A stretch of 64,000 bases of DNA, from the NCBI RefSeq assembly GCF_900100115.1, contig NZ_FNKL01000003.1:310001-374000 (forward strand). Reading direction: 5' to 3'. Below are positions 25,399 through 33,478 of this stretch, in pieces. The first letter of the stretch is position 1. Every line of letters begins with the position of its first letter. Position numbers and translations under genes: made by a program. Source of the stretch: Chryseobacterium soldanellicola. GTDB taxonomy: Bacteria; Bacteroidota; Bacteroidia; Flavobacteriales; Weeksellaceae. The notes under the pieces are model-generated. The model had not been told where the DNA came from. It did no database searches and worked only from the letters and a program-made list of their open reading frames with translations.

Positions 25399-25902
25399 TT
25401 ACAATCTCGGCAAATATCTTTCCTCAATAATATTCAAATGATGAATATTATGCCCTACGATCAATTTTGCGATTGTTTCTACAGAAATCTGGTTTCCGTT
25501 GGCTGTTCCGATATTGTTTAAAGCAGATGGATTCAGGGTTTCTAAAAAAATCTGAGAAGATCTTCTGACTAATTTATATTCATACAATAATGATTGCAGG
25601 CTTCTTTCATTTGCGAAGGAATTTTTAGCATAAATTTCTTCATCAAAACCGGGAAGTTCATTTTCTTCTCCTCTTGCGAAAGCCAAAATTCGGTATTGAA
25701 AAACCCTTTCCGTGTCGGATAAATGTAAAAGCATCTCTTTTAACGTCCATTTTCCGTCGTCATAGGCGAAATGCGATTGTTCTTCTGAAAGATTTGAATA
25801 AACTTCAACCGTCTTTTCTCCGGATTTTTTTAATTCTTCCAACCAGTTTTCGGATGGAATATTGTCTAAATATCTCTGAACGTATTTCTGAAAATCAGTC
25901 AT
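25399..25902 (-). CDS. DinB family protein
   Basis: 167-residue four-helix-bundle protein of the DinB/YfiT superfamily. The metal-binding His positions are visible in 'LKEMLLHLSDTERVFQYR' near residue 60 and 'IVGHNIHHLNIIEERYLP' near the C-terminus, so the three-His site is plausible. Members include thiol transferases and metal-dependent hydrolases, and this one has no clear specific function. The gene stands alone beyond the RAYT unit. Confidence 0.87.
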   Translation of the reverse strand: MTDFQKYVQRYLDNIPSENWLEELKKSGEKTVEVYSNLSEEQSHFAYDDGKWTLKEMLLHLSDTERVFQYRILAFARGEENELPGFDEEIYAKNSFANERSLQSLLYEYKLVRRSSQIFLETLNPSALNNIGTANGNQISVETIAKLIVGHNIHHLNIIEERYLPRL

Positions 25903-26011
25903 GGTAATATGAGTAACAAATAATTGGTAATGAGTAATAATAATTGATAAATAATAAGCGATAAATGATGATAATCACACTTTTCATCATTTATAATTGA
26001 TCAATGATCGT

Positions 26012-26461
26012 TTATGAATTGTTCGTCCATTCATAGAAATTTACGGAATCATACGATTCAAAACCGCAAGCCGGATACAATTGATTTCCGATGTCGTTGC
26101 TTTTCCCCGTTTCCAGTAGAACTCCGCTTGCGTTTGTGGATTTTGCCAATTCTTTTGATTCCTCAATTAATTCTTTTGAAAAGCCTTTTCCACGATAATT
26201 TTTGTTGACATACAGGTCATTCAATAACCAATACCGTTTCATTCTTGTTGATGAAAACAAAGGATATAACTGTACAAATCCAACTAAATTTCCGTTTTCT
26301 TCAGCAACAAAAATTTCAGAATCTTTATTTTCAATTCTTTCTTTAAGGAAGATTTCAGCAGCCGGAATATCAGAATTTTTATGATAAAAAACTCTGTATT
26401 GATCGAACAATTCAGCCAATTGAGCCAAATCCTGAATTGTAGCTTTTCTTGTATTTTTCAT
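26012..26461 (-). CDS. GNAT family N-acetyltransferase
   Basis: 149 residues from the ATG at 26461; an ATG at 26482 would overlap the upstream gene by 14 bases. The acetyl-CoA loop is 'VNKNYRGKGFSKELIEES' near residue 90, preceded by the beta-strand 'NGNLVGFVQLYPLF' and followed by 'GVLLETGKSNDIGNQLYPAC', with the usual Tyr near the C-terminus. Substrate unknown. It follows the DUF4440-like gene by 7 bases, so the two are likely cotranscribed. Confidence 0.87.
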   Translation of the reverse strand: MKNTRKATIQDLAQLAELFDQYRVFYHKNSDIPAAEIFLKERIENKDSEIFVAEENGNLVGFVQLYPLFSSTRMKRYWLLNDLYVNKNYRGKGFSKELIEESKELAKSTNASGVLLETGKSNDIGNQLYPACGFESYDSVNFYEWTNNS

Positions 26462-26468
26462 GTGAAAT

Positions 26469-26945
26469 TTATTGATGATCATAACTTAAAACGCGCTTAA
26501 GCTTCCATTGATTATTTTCAAGAATCCATAGATGCGTGAATTTGGCGCTTCCTCCTTTTTTCCATGTTCCGTTTTCACTGAAAAAAAAATCGTGATTACC
26601 TTCCTGTATCAATCCATAAAGAGTTTTATCTTTATATAAAGGATACACTTTCATACTGTTTGCAACCAACTCACGTTTTAACTTATTCGGAGAGCCACAA
26701 ATATTATTTCTTGCAGATGTAATAAATGCTTTCTTACCTAAAGTAACTCCTCCAATGTCATGATAAAATTCAAGATCATCGCTTATTATAGTATCATAAT
26801 GAGAAAGATCACATTTATTGAATCCGATATCGAATATCAAACTGTCTAATTTTTTTACCGTTTTATACAATTCATCGGTATTTTTTACCTGAGAATATGC
26901 AATCTGACTTAAAATTAATAACAATAAAACCTGAATCTTTCTCAT
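26469..26945 (-). CDS. Exported NTF2-like (DUF4440) protein
   Basis: 158 residues with an N-terminal signal peptide ('MRKIQVLLLLILSQIAYSQ') and a single cone-shaped NTF2-like domain ('ISDDLEFYHDIGGVTLGKKA', 'GSAKFTHLWILENNQWKLKR'). The pattern of an early Asp-Leu-Glu strand and a final 'W-K-L-K-R-V-L-S-Y' strand fits DUF4440. Such proteins bind small ligands or act as isomerase-like enzymes; no catalytic residues can be assigned. Confidence 0.8.
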   Translation of the reverse strand: MRKIQVLLLLILSQIAYSQVKNTDELYKTVKKLDSLIFDIGFNKCDLSHYDTIISDDLEFYHDIGGVTLGKKAFITSARNNICGSPNKLKRELVANSMKVYPLYKDKTLYGLIQEGNHDFFFSENGTWKKGGSAKFTHLWILENNQWKLKRVLSYDHQ

Positions 26946-27011
26946 TATTTTTTATTTTTTAATTAATTTTACTTTCACACTTGTGAGTATTTTCCAAATG
27001 TTTAAATAAAC

Positions 27012-27098
27012 GATTACAAACCTAGCCCCGATTGCAACGACATCCTTTTGTGTAGCGAAGCGTAACAAAAGATATAGTGGAAAGCGGGAAACAGCTTC
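27012..27098. repeat. Dispersed repeat family A, copy 3
   Basis: It opens 'ACAAACCTAGCCCCGATTGC' and closes 'GGAAAGCGGGAAACAGCTTC'. The interior contains pairing arms CATCCTTTTGT and ACAAAAGATAT, so it can fold into a long hairpin. Confidence 0.8.
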
Positions 27099-27112
27099 TA
27101 AAAAAATTTAAA

Positions 27113-28252
27113 TTAAGAAAAAGCTTTTTCTAAATCTGCGATAAGATCTTCTGCATCTTCAATTCCCACGCTTAAACGAACCAAATCGTCTGTAATACCC
27201 AATTCTGCACGCTTTTCAGCAGGAATTGAAGCATGAGTCATTAAAGCCGGATGATTCGCCAAAGATTCAACACCTCCTAACGATTCTGCCAGCGTAAAAA
27301 CTTTTACTTTCTCTAAAAACTTCACAGCATCTTCTTTTTTTCCTGATTTAAAGGTGAAAGAAACCATTCCTCCGAAATCTTTCATTTGAGATTTTGCCAA
27401 TTCATATTGCGGATGAGATTCCAGTCCCGGATAAATTACCTGAGCAACGGCAGGATGATTTTCAAGATATTTTGCCACTGCCATCCCATTTTCTGAGTGT
27501 CTTTGAACTCTTAATGCCAATGTTTTAATCCCTCTCAATACCAGATAAGAATCGTGAGGTCCTAAAATTCCGCCGCTTGCAAACTGGATGAAGTGTAATT
27601 TCTCTCCTAATTCAACATCTTTAGCAATTAAAGCTCCTGCGATCACATCAGAGTGGCCACCCAAATATTTCGTGGCAGAGTGCATTACAATATCAGCTCC
27701 CAAATCAATTGGTCTTTGAAGATAAGGTGTTGCGAAAGTATTATCAACCGCAACAAGGATATCTTTTCCTTTTGCTATTTCTACAACTGCTTTAATATCA
27801 ACCAATTTCATCAACGGATTGGTTGGTGTTTCAATCCAGATCAGCTTGGTTTTATCTGTAATAACATCCGCAATTTTTGGCGCATCATCAAAATTCACGA
27901 ATGTAAATTTCAACTGATATTTTTCGAAAAGTCTGGTGAACATTCTGTATGTTCCGCCGTAAAGATCATCAACGGCAACTACCTCATCTCCAGGATTTAA
28001 TAATTTTAAAACACAGTCGATAGCAGCCAAACCAGATCCAAAAGCCAAACCTCTCGCTCCGTTTTCAATGCTTGCCAAAGAGTCTTCCAACGCCTGTCTT
28101 GTAGGGTTTGCCGCTCTTGAATATTCATACCCGGAATGTACTCCCGGACTTTTTTGTGCGAATGTAGATGTTAAAAATACAGGAACGTTCACAGAACCTG
28201 TTGCAGATTCGTGATGCTGTCCTCCGTGAATAACTTTTGTATTAAAATTCAT
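27113..28252 (-). CDS. Cystathionine gamma-synthase / beta- or gamma-lyase family PLP enzyme
   Basis: 379-residue trans-sulfuration enzyme of the Cys/Met metabolism family. 'YEYSRAANPTRQALEDSLAS' binds the PLP phosphate of the neighbouring subunit, 'GSGLAAI' is the loop near residue 73, 'VAVDNTFATPYLQRP' has the PLP-ring Asp, and 'MHSATKYLGGHSDVIAG' has the Schiff-base Lys near 195. It makes or cleaves cystathionine; the gamma-synthase reading is the usual Bacteroidota annotation, but lyase activity cannot be excluded from sequence alone. ATG at 28252. Confidence 0.92.
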   Translation of the reverse strand: MNFNTKVIHGGQHHESATGSVNVPVFLTSTFAQKSPGVHSGYEYSRAANPTRQALEDSLASIENGARGLAFGSGLAAIDCVLKLLNPGDEVVAVDDLYGGTYRMFTRLFEKYQLKFTFVNFDDAPKIADVITDKTKLIWIETPTNPLMKLVDIKAVVEIAKGKDILVAVDNTFATPYLQRPIDLGADIVMHSATKYLGGHSDVIAGALIAKDVELGEKLHFIQFASGGILGPHDSYLVLRGIKTLALRVQRHSENGMAVAKYLENHPAVAQVIYPGLESHPQYELAKSQMKDFGGMVSFTFKSGKKEDAVKFLEKVKVFTLAESLGGVESLANHPALMTHASIPAEKRAELGITDDLVRLSVGIEDAEDLIADLEKAFS

Positions 28253-28379
28253 ATTTTTTGCTTTTAGCTTATTGCTTTTGACATTTAGCTGTATAACTAA
28301 TCTGCCAAAACTTTATTATTATTTGCTTACTACTTTTAGCAAAAAGCCAATTGCCAGTTGCTAAAAGCCAAAAGCGGTT

Positions 28380-28706
28380 TTACATTTTTATTGCAGATTT
28401 GATAGCAAATTCTTCTGCCATTTGCTCAATCCATTGTGCCACATCTTCCTCTCCTGTTGCTCTCTGATAAGTATTTCCCAAAGAAACCAAAATCTGATGC
28501 ATAAACATTTTCATCTGGTCAACCGGCATTTCTTTTGTCCAAAGATCGATTCTCAACGCTTCCATTGCTTTTTCGTCCCAAACAGAAATCATGACCGCTT
28601 TCGTTTCTTCCTTTTCAACCCCTCCGTCCTGAGCGTTCCAGGTCATTATTTCCGGGATATGGTTTTCATCAAGCTCTACATCTATCGTTATCTGAGTCTT
28701 TCTCAT
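28380..28706 (-). CDS. gldC: Gliding motility protein GldC
   Basis: 108-residue soluble protein: 'MRKTQITIDVELDENHIPE', 'WNAQDGG', 'EALRIDLWTKEMPVDQMKMF', ending in an acidic helix ('EEDVAQWIEQMAEEFAIK'). In Flavobacterium johnsoniae GldC supports gliding and type IX secretion, though it is less essential than GldB. It lies 56 bases downstream of gldB in the same orientation, as in other flavobacteria. The spacer upstream of the metB-like gene (28253-28379) holds only degenerate inverted repeats of GCTTTTAGC type. Confidence 0.92.
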   Translation of the reverse strand: MRKTQITIDVELDENHIPEIMTWNAQDGGVEKEETKAVMISVWDEKAMEALRIDLWTKEMPVDQMKMFMHQILVSLGNTYQRATGEEDVAQWIEQMAEEFAIKSAIKM

Positions 28707-28762
28707 TTTTTCTATTTTTTCTATAATTTAAATTCTACTATTTCTAATTTCTAACCTAAATT

Positions 28763-29746
28763 TTACTTCAGCTTTGGCTTATAACCCGATTGATTAAAAA
28801 TCACCGTTGCATCCATTTTCAGGAAATCTGTTAATTTAGTTTCAGGTTTTTGCTTAAAATATGCTTTACAAATCTGCCAGCCCGTGAAAATCCCAATTTG
28901 TGGTGAAGACTCGTTATCAATTTCTGTATAAAATTTTGAGAACGGACCTGGAGTAATAAATCTTTCCACCAATCTCGGGTCATCACCGAAAATAAGGTTG
29001 TTTTCCACAAAATAATTCCAGATATTAGCTTCATTAGCGACTGCCCAATCGTATTGTTTTTGTGTATAATTCATTTTCAGATAATCCGGGAAATCGGGCA
29101 AAAATGCATCCTGTAAGATCATTATTTTCCCGTTCAGAATCAATTGATCGATGAATTTCTGATGGTCCTGAGATTCCATTACAGAATTTTCGGCGAAAAT
29201 CATTGAAACTTTAGGAACAATATTATTCGGATTCATTGATTTCTGGAAATACAGCTCCAAGCCTTTGTAATTGGCATTTCCATCACCCATAAAACCTGTT
29301 ACATCGATGAATAAAAGATTTCCTTTTGCATCATAGAAAATAGGATCCTGAACCATCTGCAATGCCGATGAAAAAAGGAAAACTTTCGGACTCTGAAACT
29401 TAGGAAAATAAAATTTTATATGAGAAAATAAGTCCTGAAGATCCTTTTGAAGCTTTTTCTGGTCAATTTTCCCGATTGCTTCTTTGTAAATTTTCACTTC
29501 CTGTGCATCAGCCCTTCTCTTTCCAAAATCTGCATCGCTTACTGTTCCCTGAAACCAAGGAAATTTAGCCTTGAACTGGTCCAATGGAACATTCTGATCG
29601 TAAAATTCTTTGGAAATATCTGTAATTTCAACTTTTTCAGCAGGATTTTTCACTTCTACTTTCCATTGATCTTTGGTCTCTTTTTTGCAAGAATTCAAGC
29701 TCACAACTAAAATGGTGGAAATTGCAATAATTTTAAAAATCTTCAT
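28763..29746 (-). CDS. gldB: Gliding motility lipoprotein GldB
   Basis: 327-residue lipoprotein with lipobox Cys20 ('VVSLNSC'). The body carries GldB features such as 'DQFKAKFPWFQGTVSDADFG', 'DPIFYDAKGNLLFIDVTGFM' and 'DPRLVERFITPGPFSKFYTE'. In Flavobacterium johnsoniae GldB is needed for gliding and for a stable type IX secretion machine; here its clients would include the T9SS-domain proteins at 13.7, 14.9 and 33.5 kb. ATG at 29746, with a good -7 element just upstream. Confidence 0.93.
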   Translation of the reverse strand: MKIFKIIAISTILVVSLNSCKKETKDQWKVEVKNPAEKVEITDISKEFYDQNVPLDQFKAKFPWFQGTVSDADFGKRRADAQEVKIYKEAIGKIDQKKLQKDLQDLFSHIKFYFPKFQSPKVFLFSSALQMVQDPIFYDAKGNLLFIDVTGFMGDGNANYKGLELYFQKSMNPNNIVPKVSMIFAENSVMESQDHQKFIDQLILNGKIMILQDAFLPDFPDYLKMNYTQKQYDWAVANEANIWNYFVENNLIFGDDPRLVERFITPGPFSKFYTEIDNESSPQIGIFTGWQICKAYFKQKPETKLTDFLKMDATVIFNQSGYKPKLK

Positions 29747-29770
29747 TATTTTTACATGAAATTTAAGCTA

Positions 29771-29778
29771 CAAAAATA
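29771..29778 (-). promoter_or_regulatory. Predicted -7 element for gldB
   Basis: TATTTTTG on the minus strand, 25 bases upstream of the gldB ATG. No correctly spaced TTG was found. Confidence 0.4.
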
Positions 29779-29797
29779 AGGATTAAAACACAATCTT

Positions 29798-30439
29798 ATG
29801 ATGAAAAACAAAATATTTATAACCCTCACCCTTTTTTCGGGTTTATCGTTTTTTTATGCTCAGGATCTTACTTTTAAGGATAAGAATATTGAAAAAGCAC
29901 TTCTGGAAAACTTTGACACCGACAGAAGCGGCTCTATCAATCAGCTTGAAGCAGACAGGATTACCAATTTATTCCTGGTTAATAAAGGAATCACTTCTAC
30001 TGATGATCTCAGTTTTTTTCCCAATGCGACGATGATTGTCCTGGATGACAATATGATCCCGAATGCGACTATTAAGAATTTAACATATCTTCAATTGTTT
30101 TCGTGTACCGGATGTAAAATTTCAACTTTCAGTGCGGAAAACCTTAAAAGCCTGGCTTCTCTTTATCTGGATAATAATTTAATTGAAAATATTTCGTTCA
30201 AAGGCCTTACAAGACTTGATCAGCTAACAATATCTCTGAATAAATTAAAAACAATTGATACCAGTTCGCTTAAAAACCTGAAAAAATTAAATGTCGAACA
30301 CAATCAGATTACAAAGCTCAATATCTCTAAAAATCTTAATTTACAAACCTTAAATATCGGCGGAACGAAAATGAAAGAATCTGATATTAAAAAAGGAGCA
30401 AAAACGGATTTCACCCTATTCGGTGCCGAACCGGAATAA
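29798..30439 (+). CDS. Secreted leucine-rich-repeat protein with an EF-hand-like loop
   Basis: 213 residues. The signal peptide ends near 'SFFYAQD'. Residues about 40-52 read 'DTDRSGSINQLE', a good EF-hand calcium loop (Asp, Asp, Ser, Ser, Glu at positions 1, 3, 5, 9 and 12). The rest is about six short LRRs ('LASLYLDNNLIENISFKGL', 'LDQLTISLNKLKTID', 'LKKLNVEHNQITKLN'). No T9SS domain follows. It is divergent from gldB and sits between gldB and nadE, two genes often adjacent in flavobacteria. Function unknown, perhaps surface adhesion. Confidence 0.8.
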   Translation: MMKNKIFITLTLFSGLSFFYAQDLTFKDKNIEKALLENFDTDRSGSINQLEADRITNLFLVNKGITSTDDLSFFPNATMIVLDDNMIPNATIKNLTYLQLFSCTGCKISTFSAENLKSLASLYLDNNLIENISFKGLTRLDQLTISLNKLKTIDTSSLKNLKKLNVEHNQITKLNISKNLNLQTLNIGGTKMKESDIKKGAKTDFTLFGAEPE

Positions 30440-30454
30440 AAGTAAAAAATATAG

Positions 30455-30462
30455 TAATTTTG
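30455..30462 (+). promoter_or_regulatory. Predicted -7 element for nadE
   Basis: TAATTTTG, 47 bases upstream of the nadE ATG; no matching -33 TTG was found. Confidence 0.35.
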
Positions 30463-30509
30463 AAATTTAAATTAAACTAAAAAATCAAAATAGACTAAAA
30501 AATAAAATA

Positions 30510-31304
30510 ATGCAGACACAAAAAGTAATAGACCATATTGTAAGCTGGCTGAAAGATTACGCCGTAAAAGCAAAGGTAAACGGTTATGTAATCGGAGTTT
30601 CCGGAGGGGTTGATTCCGGCGTGGTTTCTACGCTTTGCGCAATGACAGGACTTGAAGTTTTGCTTCTGGAAATGCCGATCCGCCAAAAAGAAGATCAGGT
30701 AAACCGCGCTCAGGATCATATGGAAGATTTAAAGAAAAAATTTCCAAATGTGCAGGCAAAAACCATCAATCTGACGCCGGTTTTTGAGAGCTTTGAAGCC
30801 GTTGTTCATGATCATGTGGAAGGAAGATGGAGCAATAATCTGGCGCTTGCCAATACCAGATCTCGTTTCAGAATGCTGAATTTGTATTATTTTGGGCAGC
30901 TTCACGGGCTTTTGGTTTGCGGAACAGGAAATAAAGTGGAAGATTTCGGGATTGGATTTTACACAAAATATGGTGACGGCGGTGTAGACGTTTCGCCAAT
31001 TGCCGATCTCTACAAAACTGAAGTTTATGAATTGGCAAGAGCTTTAAATCTTATCGAAAGCATTCAAAATGCTATTCCTACAGACGGCCTTTGGGATGCG
31101 GAAAGAACCGACGAAGATCAGATCGGTGCCACATACCCCGAGTTGGAAAAAATCCAGAAAGAGTATGGTGTAAAAGCTGCCGGAGATTATGAAGGCCGCG
31201 ACAAAGAAGTATTTGAAATTTTCGACAGAATGCATAAAGCAGCCAAACATAAAATGGTTCCTATCCCGATTTGCGATATTCCGGAAGAATGGAGAGAAGA
31301 TTAA
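30510..31304 (+). CDS. nadE: NAD+ synthase
   Basis: 264-residue ammonia-dependent NAD+ synthetase, final step of NAD biosynthesis (deamido-NAD, ATP and NH3 to NAD). The N-type ATP pyrophosphatase P-loop is 'GVSGGVDSGVVSTL' near residue 33, followed by 'ANTRSRFRMLNLYYF' and 'GTGNKVEDFGIGFYTKYGDG'. No glutaminase domain is fused, so ammonia is the likely nitrogen donor. ATG start at 30510. Confidence 0.95.
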   Translation: MQTQKVIDHIVSWLKDYAVKAKVNGYVIGVSGGVDSGVVSTLCAMTGLEVLLLEMPIRQKEDQVNRAQDHMEDLKKKFPNVQAKTINLTPVFESFEAVVHDHVEGRWSNNLALANTRSRFRMLNLYYFGQLHGLLVCGTGNKVEDFGIGFYTKYGDGGVDVSPIADLYKTEVYELARALNLIESIQNAIPTDGLWDAERTDEDQIGATYPELEKIQKEYGVKAAGDYEGRDKEVFEIFDRMHKAAKHKMVPIPICDIPEEWRED

Positions 31305-31436
31305 AAAATGAATTGTGAATGGTCAATTGTGAATTTTTGTGATTAAACTTTTGATATTTAGAAAATTAAATCTAAAATTGACAGTTGCCTTACAAAGTAA
31401 AATTGACAATTCACATATATAATAATTGACAAAAAT

Positions 31437-31949
31437 ATGAATGGTAAAATAAGGTCTCTGTTTTTTATTTGCTTAGGGCTTCTTTTCGGAATGTCTGTGA
31501 TGTATGTTTATAATAATTTTATCGCGGATACAAAAGGTAATCCAACCAATCAATCAGTTATAGAATATGGAACTGCCGATGAAAATCCTGCGGTATCTCC
31601 TGCTAATTTTTCTTCGGATCAGTCTATTGATCAGCTAACGGAAGAGAAAGCAGTCATTAATTATGTAAAACAAAACCATCAACTTCCTGATTTTTATATC
31701 ACTAAGAGTGAAGCCCGAAAATCCGGCTGGAACCCTTCAAAAGGTAATCTTTGTGACGTTTTGCCCGGAAAAGCAATTGGCGGTGATTATTTCAGCAACA
31801 GAGAAGGGAATCTTCCAAAAGGTGAAAAATATTTTGAAGCCGACGTCAATTACAACTGCGGAAACAGAAATGCAGACAGAATTGTATTTACCAAAAACGG
31901 CAATGTTTATTTATCTAAAAATCATTATAAAAGTTTTGAAAAGCAGTAA
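31437..31949 (+). CDS. Barnase-family ribonuclease (guanyl-specific), exported
   Basis: 170 residues. An N-terminal hydrophobic segment (about 6-26, 'LFFICLGLLFGMSVMYVY') anchors or exports the protein. The last 95 residues align with barnase by eye: 'QLPDFYITKSEARKSGW', 'GNLCDVLPGKAIGGDYFSNR', 'FEADVNYNCGNRNADRIVF' and 'NHYKSF'. These supply the equivalents of the catalytic Glu73, Arg87 and His102 of barnase, so the RNase should be active. The barstar-like inhibitor gene follows after 27 bases in the same operon. It may serve RNA scavenging or competition outside the cell. Confidence 0.93.
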   Translation: MNGKIRSLFFICLGLLFGMSVMYVYNNFIADTKGNPTNQSVIEYGTADENPAVSPANFSSDQSIDQLTEEKAVINYVKQNHQLPDFYITKSEARKSGWNPSKGNLCDVLPGKAIGGDYFSNREGNLPKGEKYFEADVNYNCGNRNADRIVFTKNGNVYLSKNHYKSFEKQ

Positions 31950-31976
31950 GTAGACCTTAATGATAAAAAGTAAAAT

Positions 31977-32276
31977 ATGAAGACAATATATATAGATTTC
32001 ACAGACATAGGAGATTATGAAGATTTCTATGCTCAGTTAAAAGAAAAATTACCCCTTCCCGATTATTTCGGAGACAATCTGGATGCACTTTCTGATGTGA
32101 TTACAGGCGAACTGGAAATGCCTCTTCACATCGAATTCGTTAATATGAGCGTAGATCAGCTGGAACTTTTTGAAGATCTGCTGACGACCCTTGAAGATGC
32201 TGAAGATCAGGTTGAAGACTTTTCTTTCACCTATTATCTGGAACAGTATGAAGATGAAGAAAGCGAAGAAATTTAA
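31977..32276 (+). CDS. Barstar-family ribonuclease inhibitor
   Basis: 99-residue cytosolic protein without a signal peptide. The barstar core is clear: 'LPDYFGDNLDALSDVITGEL' provides the equivalents of Asp35, Asp39 and Thr42 that plug the barnase active site; the Trp38 position is Ser here. Its C-terminus is strongly acidic ('EQYEDEESEEI'), longer than in barstar. It protects the producer from the RNase encoded just upstream. A terminator ends the pair. Confidence 0.93.
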   Translation: MKTIYIDFTDIGDYEDFYAQLKEKLPLPDYFGDNLDALSDVITGELEMPLHIEFVNMSVDQLELFEDLLTTLEDAEDQVEDFSFTYYLEQYEDEESEEI

Positions 32277-32297
32277 TGTTTAATAATCAAAAATACC

Positions 32298-32326
32298 AAG
32301 TCACCCCTTAATGTGGTGACTTTTTT
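32298..32326 (+). terminator. Terminator after barstar
   Basis: AAGTCACC pairs with GGTGACTT and six T residues follow. The rest of the 327-base gene-free stretch to 32603 is AT-rich, with no further signal recognised. Confidence 0.85.
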
Positions 32327-32603
32327 CATGAATTTTTTTCAGCATGATAAAAACTTAATTTTTTTTATCTTTTTATAATTAAATCCCTTTAAAAAGAATT
32401 ATAAAGATCTTAATTTTTTAAATTTCGCTACAATCAATTCATCTTAAGTGAATTATTTTTACTGAAATATTTAAAATTAAACTTAAAAAAATAAACCGTT
32501 ATATGTTCAAATACAACAATATAGGTCAATTATCAAAATTAATTCAATAGAAGTTGAAAATGGTTTAAAGTCTTTCTATTTTTACTTTCTATTAAAAAAC
32601 AAT

Positions 32604-33395
32604 ATGAAAAAAATTACATTTACTTCTTTATTATTTCTTACAGTTCAGTTTTTATATGGCCAGGTTGGAATAGGTACCGCCTATCCAAACACTAACTCAG
32701 TTTTAGAGTTAAGCAGTACAAATAAAGGATTTATACTTCCCAGAGTAGCTCTTACTGCAACCAATAATGCATCACCAGTAAGTTCGCATATCGCCGGAAT
32801 GACCGTCTATAACACTGCTACCAATACTTCAAGTGCATCGAATCCTGTATATCCGGGAGAATATTACAATGACGGCACTCAATGGAACAGAAAAATTACA
32901 GCAAGTGAAACTAGAATGCTTGTAGGCGGAACTATTACCGACCAGCTCTCTCCTACTTCGGTGACTCTCGGAGATGGCAGCAGTTACAACGATGCAACAC
33001 TGATAACACTCCCTTCTTTTACTTTAACCAAACCATCAGTCGTAGAATTTAGCGGGAATATTTCGAGTGTTTTTACCAAAGTAACGGATTTACCGCTGAC
33101 CGATTCTTCCGTGAAATTGGCCAGTGTCTATTTCCTATTTACAAATGCTCCATCAGGAATTCCTGTCAATTCAAAATTCGGATCGGCATCAATGTCCTAT
33201 ACCAATACTTCTTCCACAAACGGAAATGTAATCAGCGGGTATTATTATCTTACACCTCACGCCATTTTAAACTTACCGGCTGGAACATATACTCTTGCTA
33301 TGAAAGGTGGTGGAGCCAGTGATACCGGATATAAACTGTTATTTGGGGATGCAGGATCAGATAATATTCAGGTAAAAGCTACACCAATTAAATAA
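32604..33395 (+). CDS. Secreted hypothetical protein of the QVGIGT type
   Basis: 263 residues. The signal peptide ends at 'VQFLYGQ', followed by 'VGIGTAYPNTNSVLELSSTN' and 'KGFILPRVAL', a very common opening of Chryseobacterium surface proteins that resembles the head of phage-tail-fibre-like adhesins. The middle has Thr/Ser-rich linker sequence; the C-terminal 150 residues form an all-beta domain ('SVKLASVYFLFTNAPSG', 'YYYLTPHAILNLPAGTYTLA'). There is no T9SS C-terminal domain and no chaperone motif visible. Function unknown, perhaps cell-surface attachment. Confidence 0.78.
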   Translation: MKKITFTSLLFLTVQFLYGQVGIGTAYPNTNSVLELSSTNKGFILPRVALTATNNASPVSSHIAGMTVYNTATNTSSASNPVYPGEYYNDGTQWNRKITASETRMLVGGTITDQLSPTSVTLGDGSSYNDATLITLPSFTLTKPSVVEFSGNISSVFTKVTDLPLTDSSVKLASVYFLFTNAPSGIPVNSKFGSASMSYTNTSSTNGNVISGYYYLTPHAILNLPAGTYTLAMKGGGASDTGYKLLFGDAGSDNIQVKATPIK

Positions 33396-33415
33396 TTTTA
33401 TAAATTTTATATAAA

Positions 33416-33442
33416 AAAAACTCGCAGTAATCTGCGAGTTTT
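33416..33442. terminator. Bidirectional terminator
   Basis: AAAACTCGCAG, loop TAAT, CTGCGAGTTTT: a perfect 11-base stem with A and T tails between convergent genes. Confidence 0.92.
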
Positions 33443-33478
33443 CCGGTCTAAGTTGAGGCTTGTGTCTAATTTAAATTT

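Noticed and set aside
31305..31436. Inverted GAATTGTGAAT/ATTCACAATT-like sequences before the RNase gene as an operator
   Set aside because: Similar AT-rich degenerate strings occur in other spacers of the window (for example around 1710), so they look like spacer repeat debris rather than a specific site.
32604..33395. Phage tail-fibre gene or prophage remnant
   Set aside because: The QVGIGT opening is common in host-encoded surface proteins of Chryseobacterium, a signal peptide is present, and no other phage genes are near.
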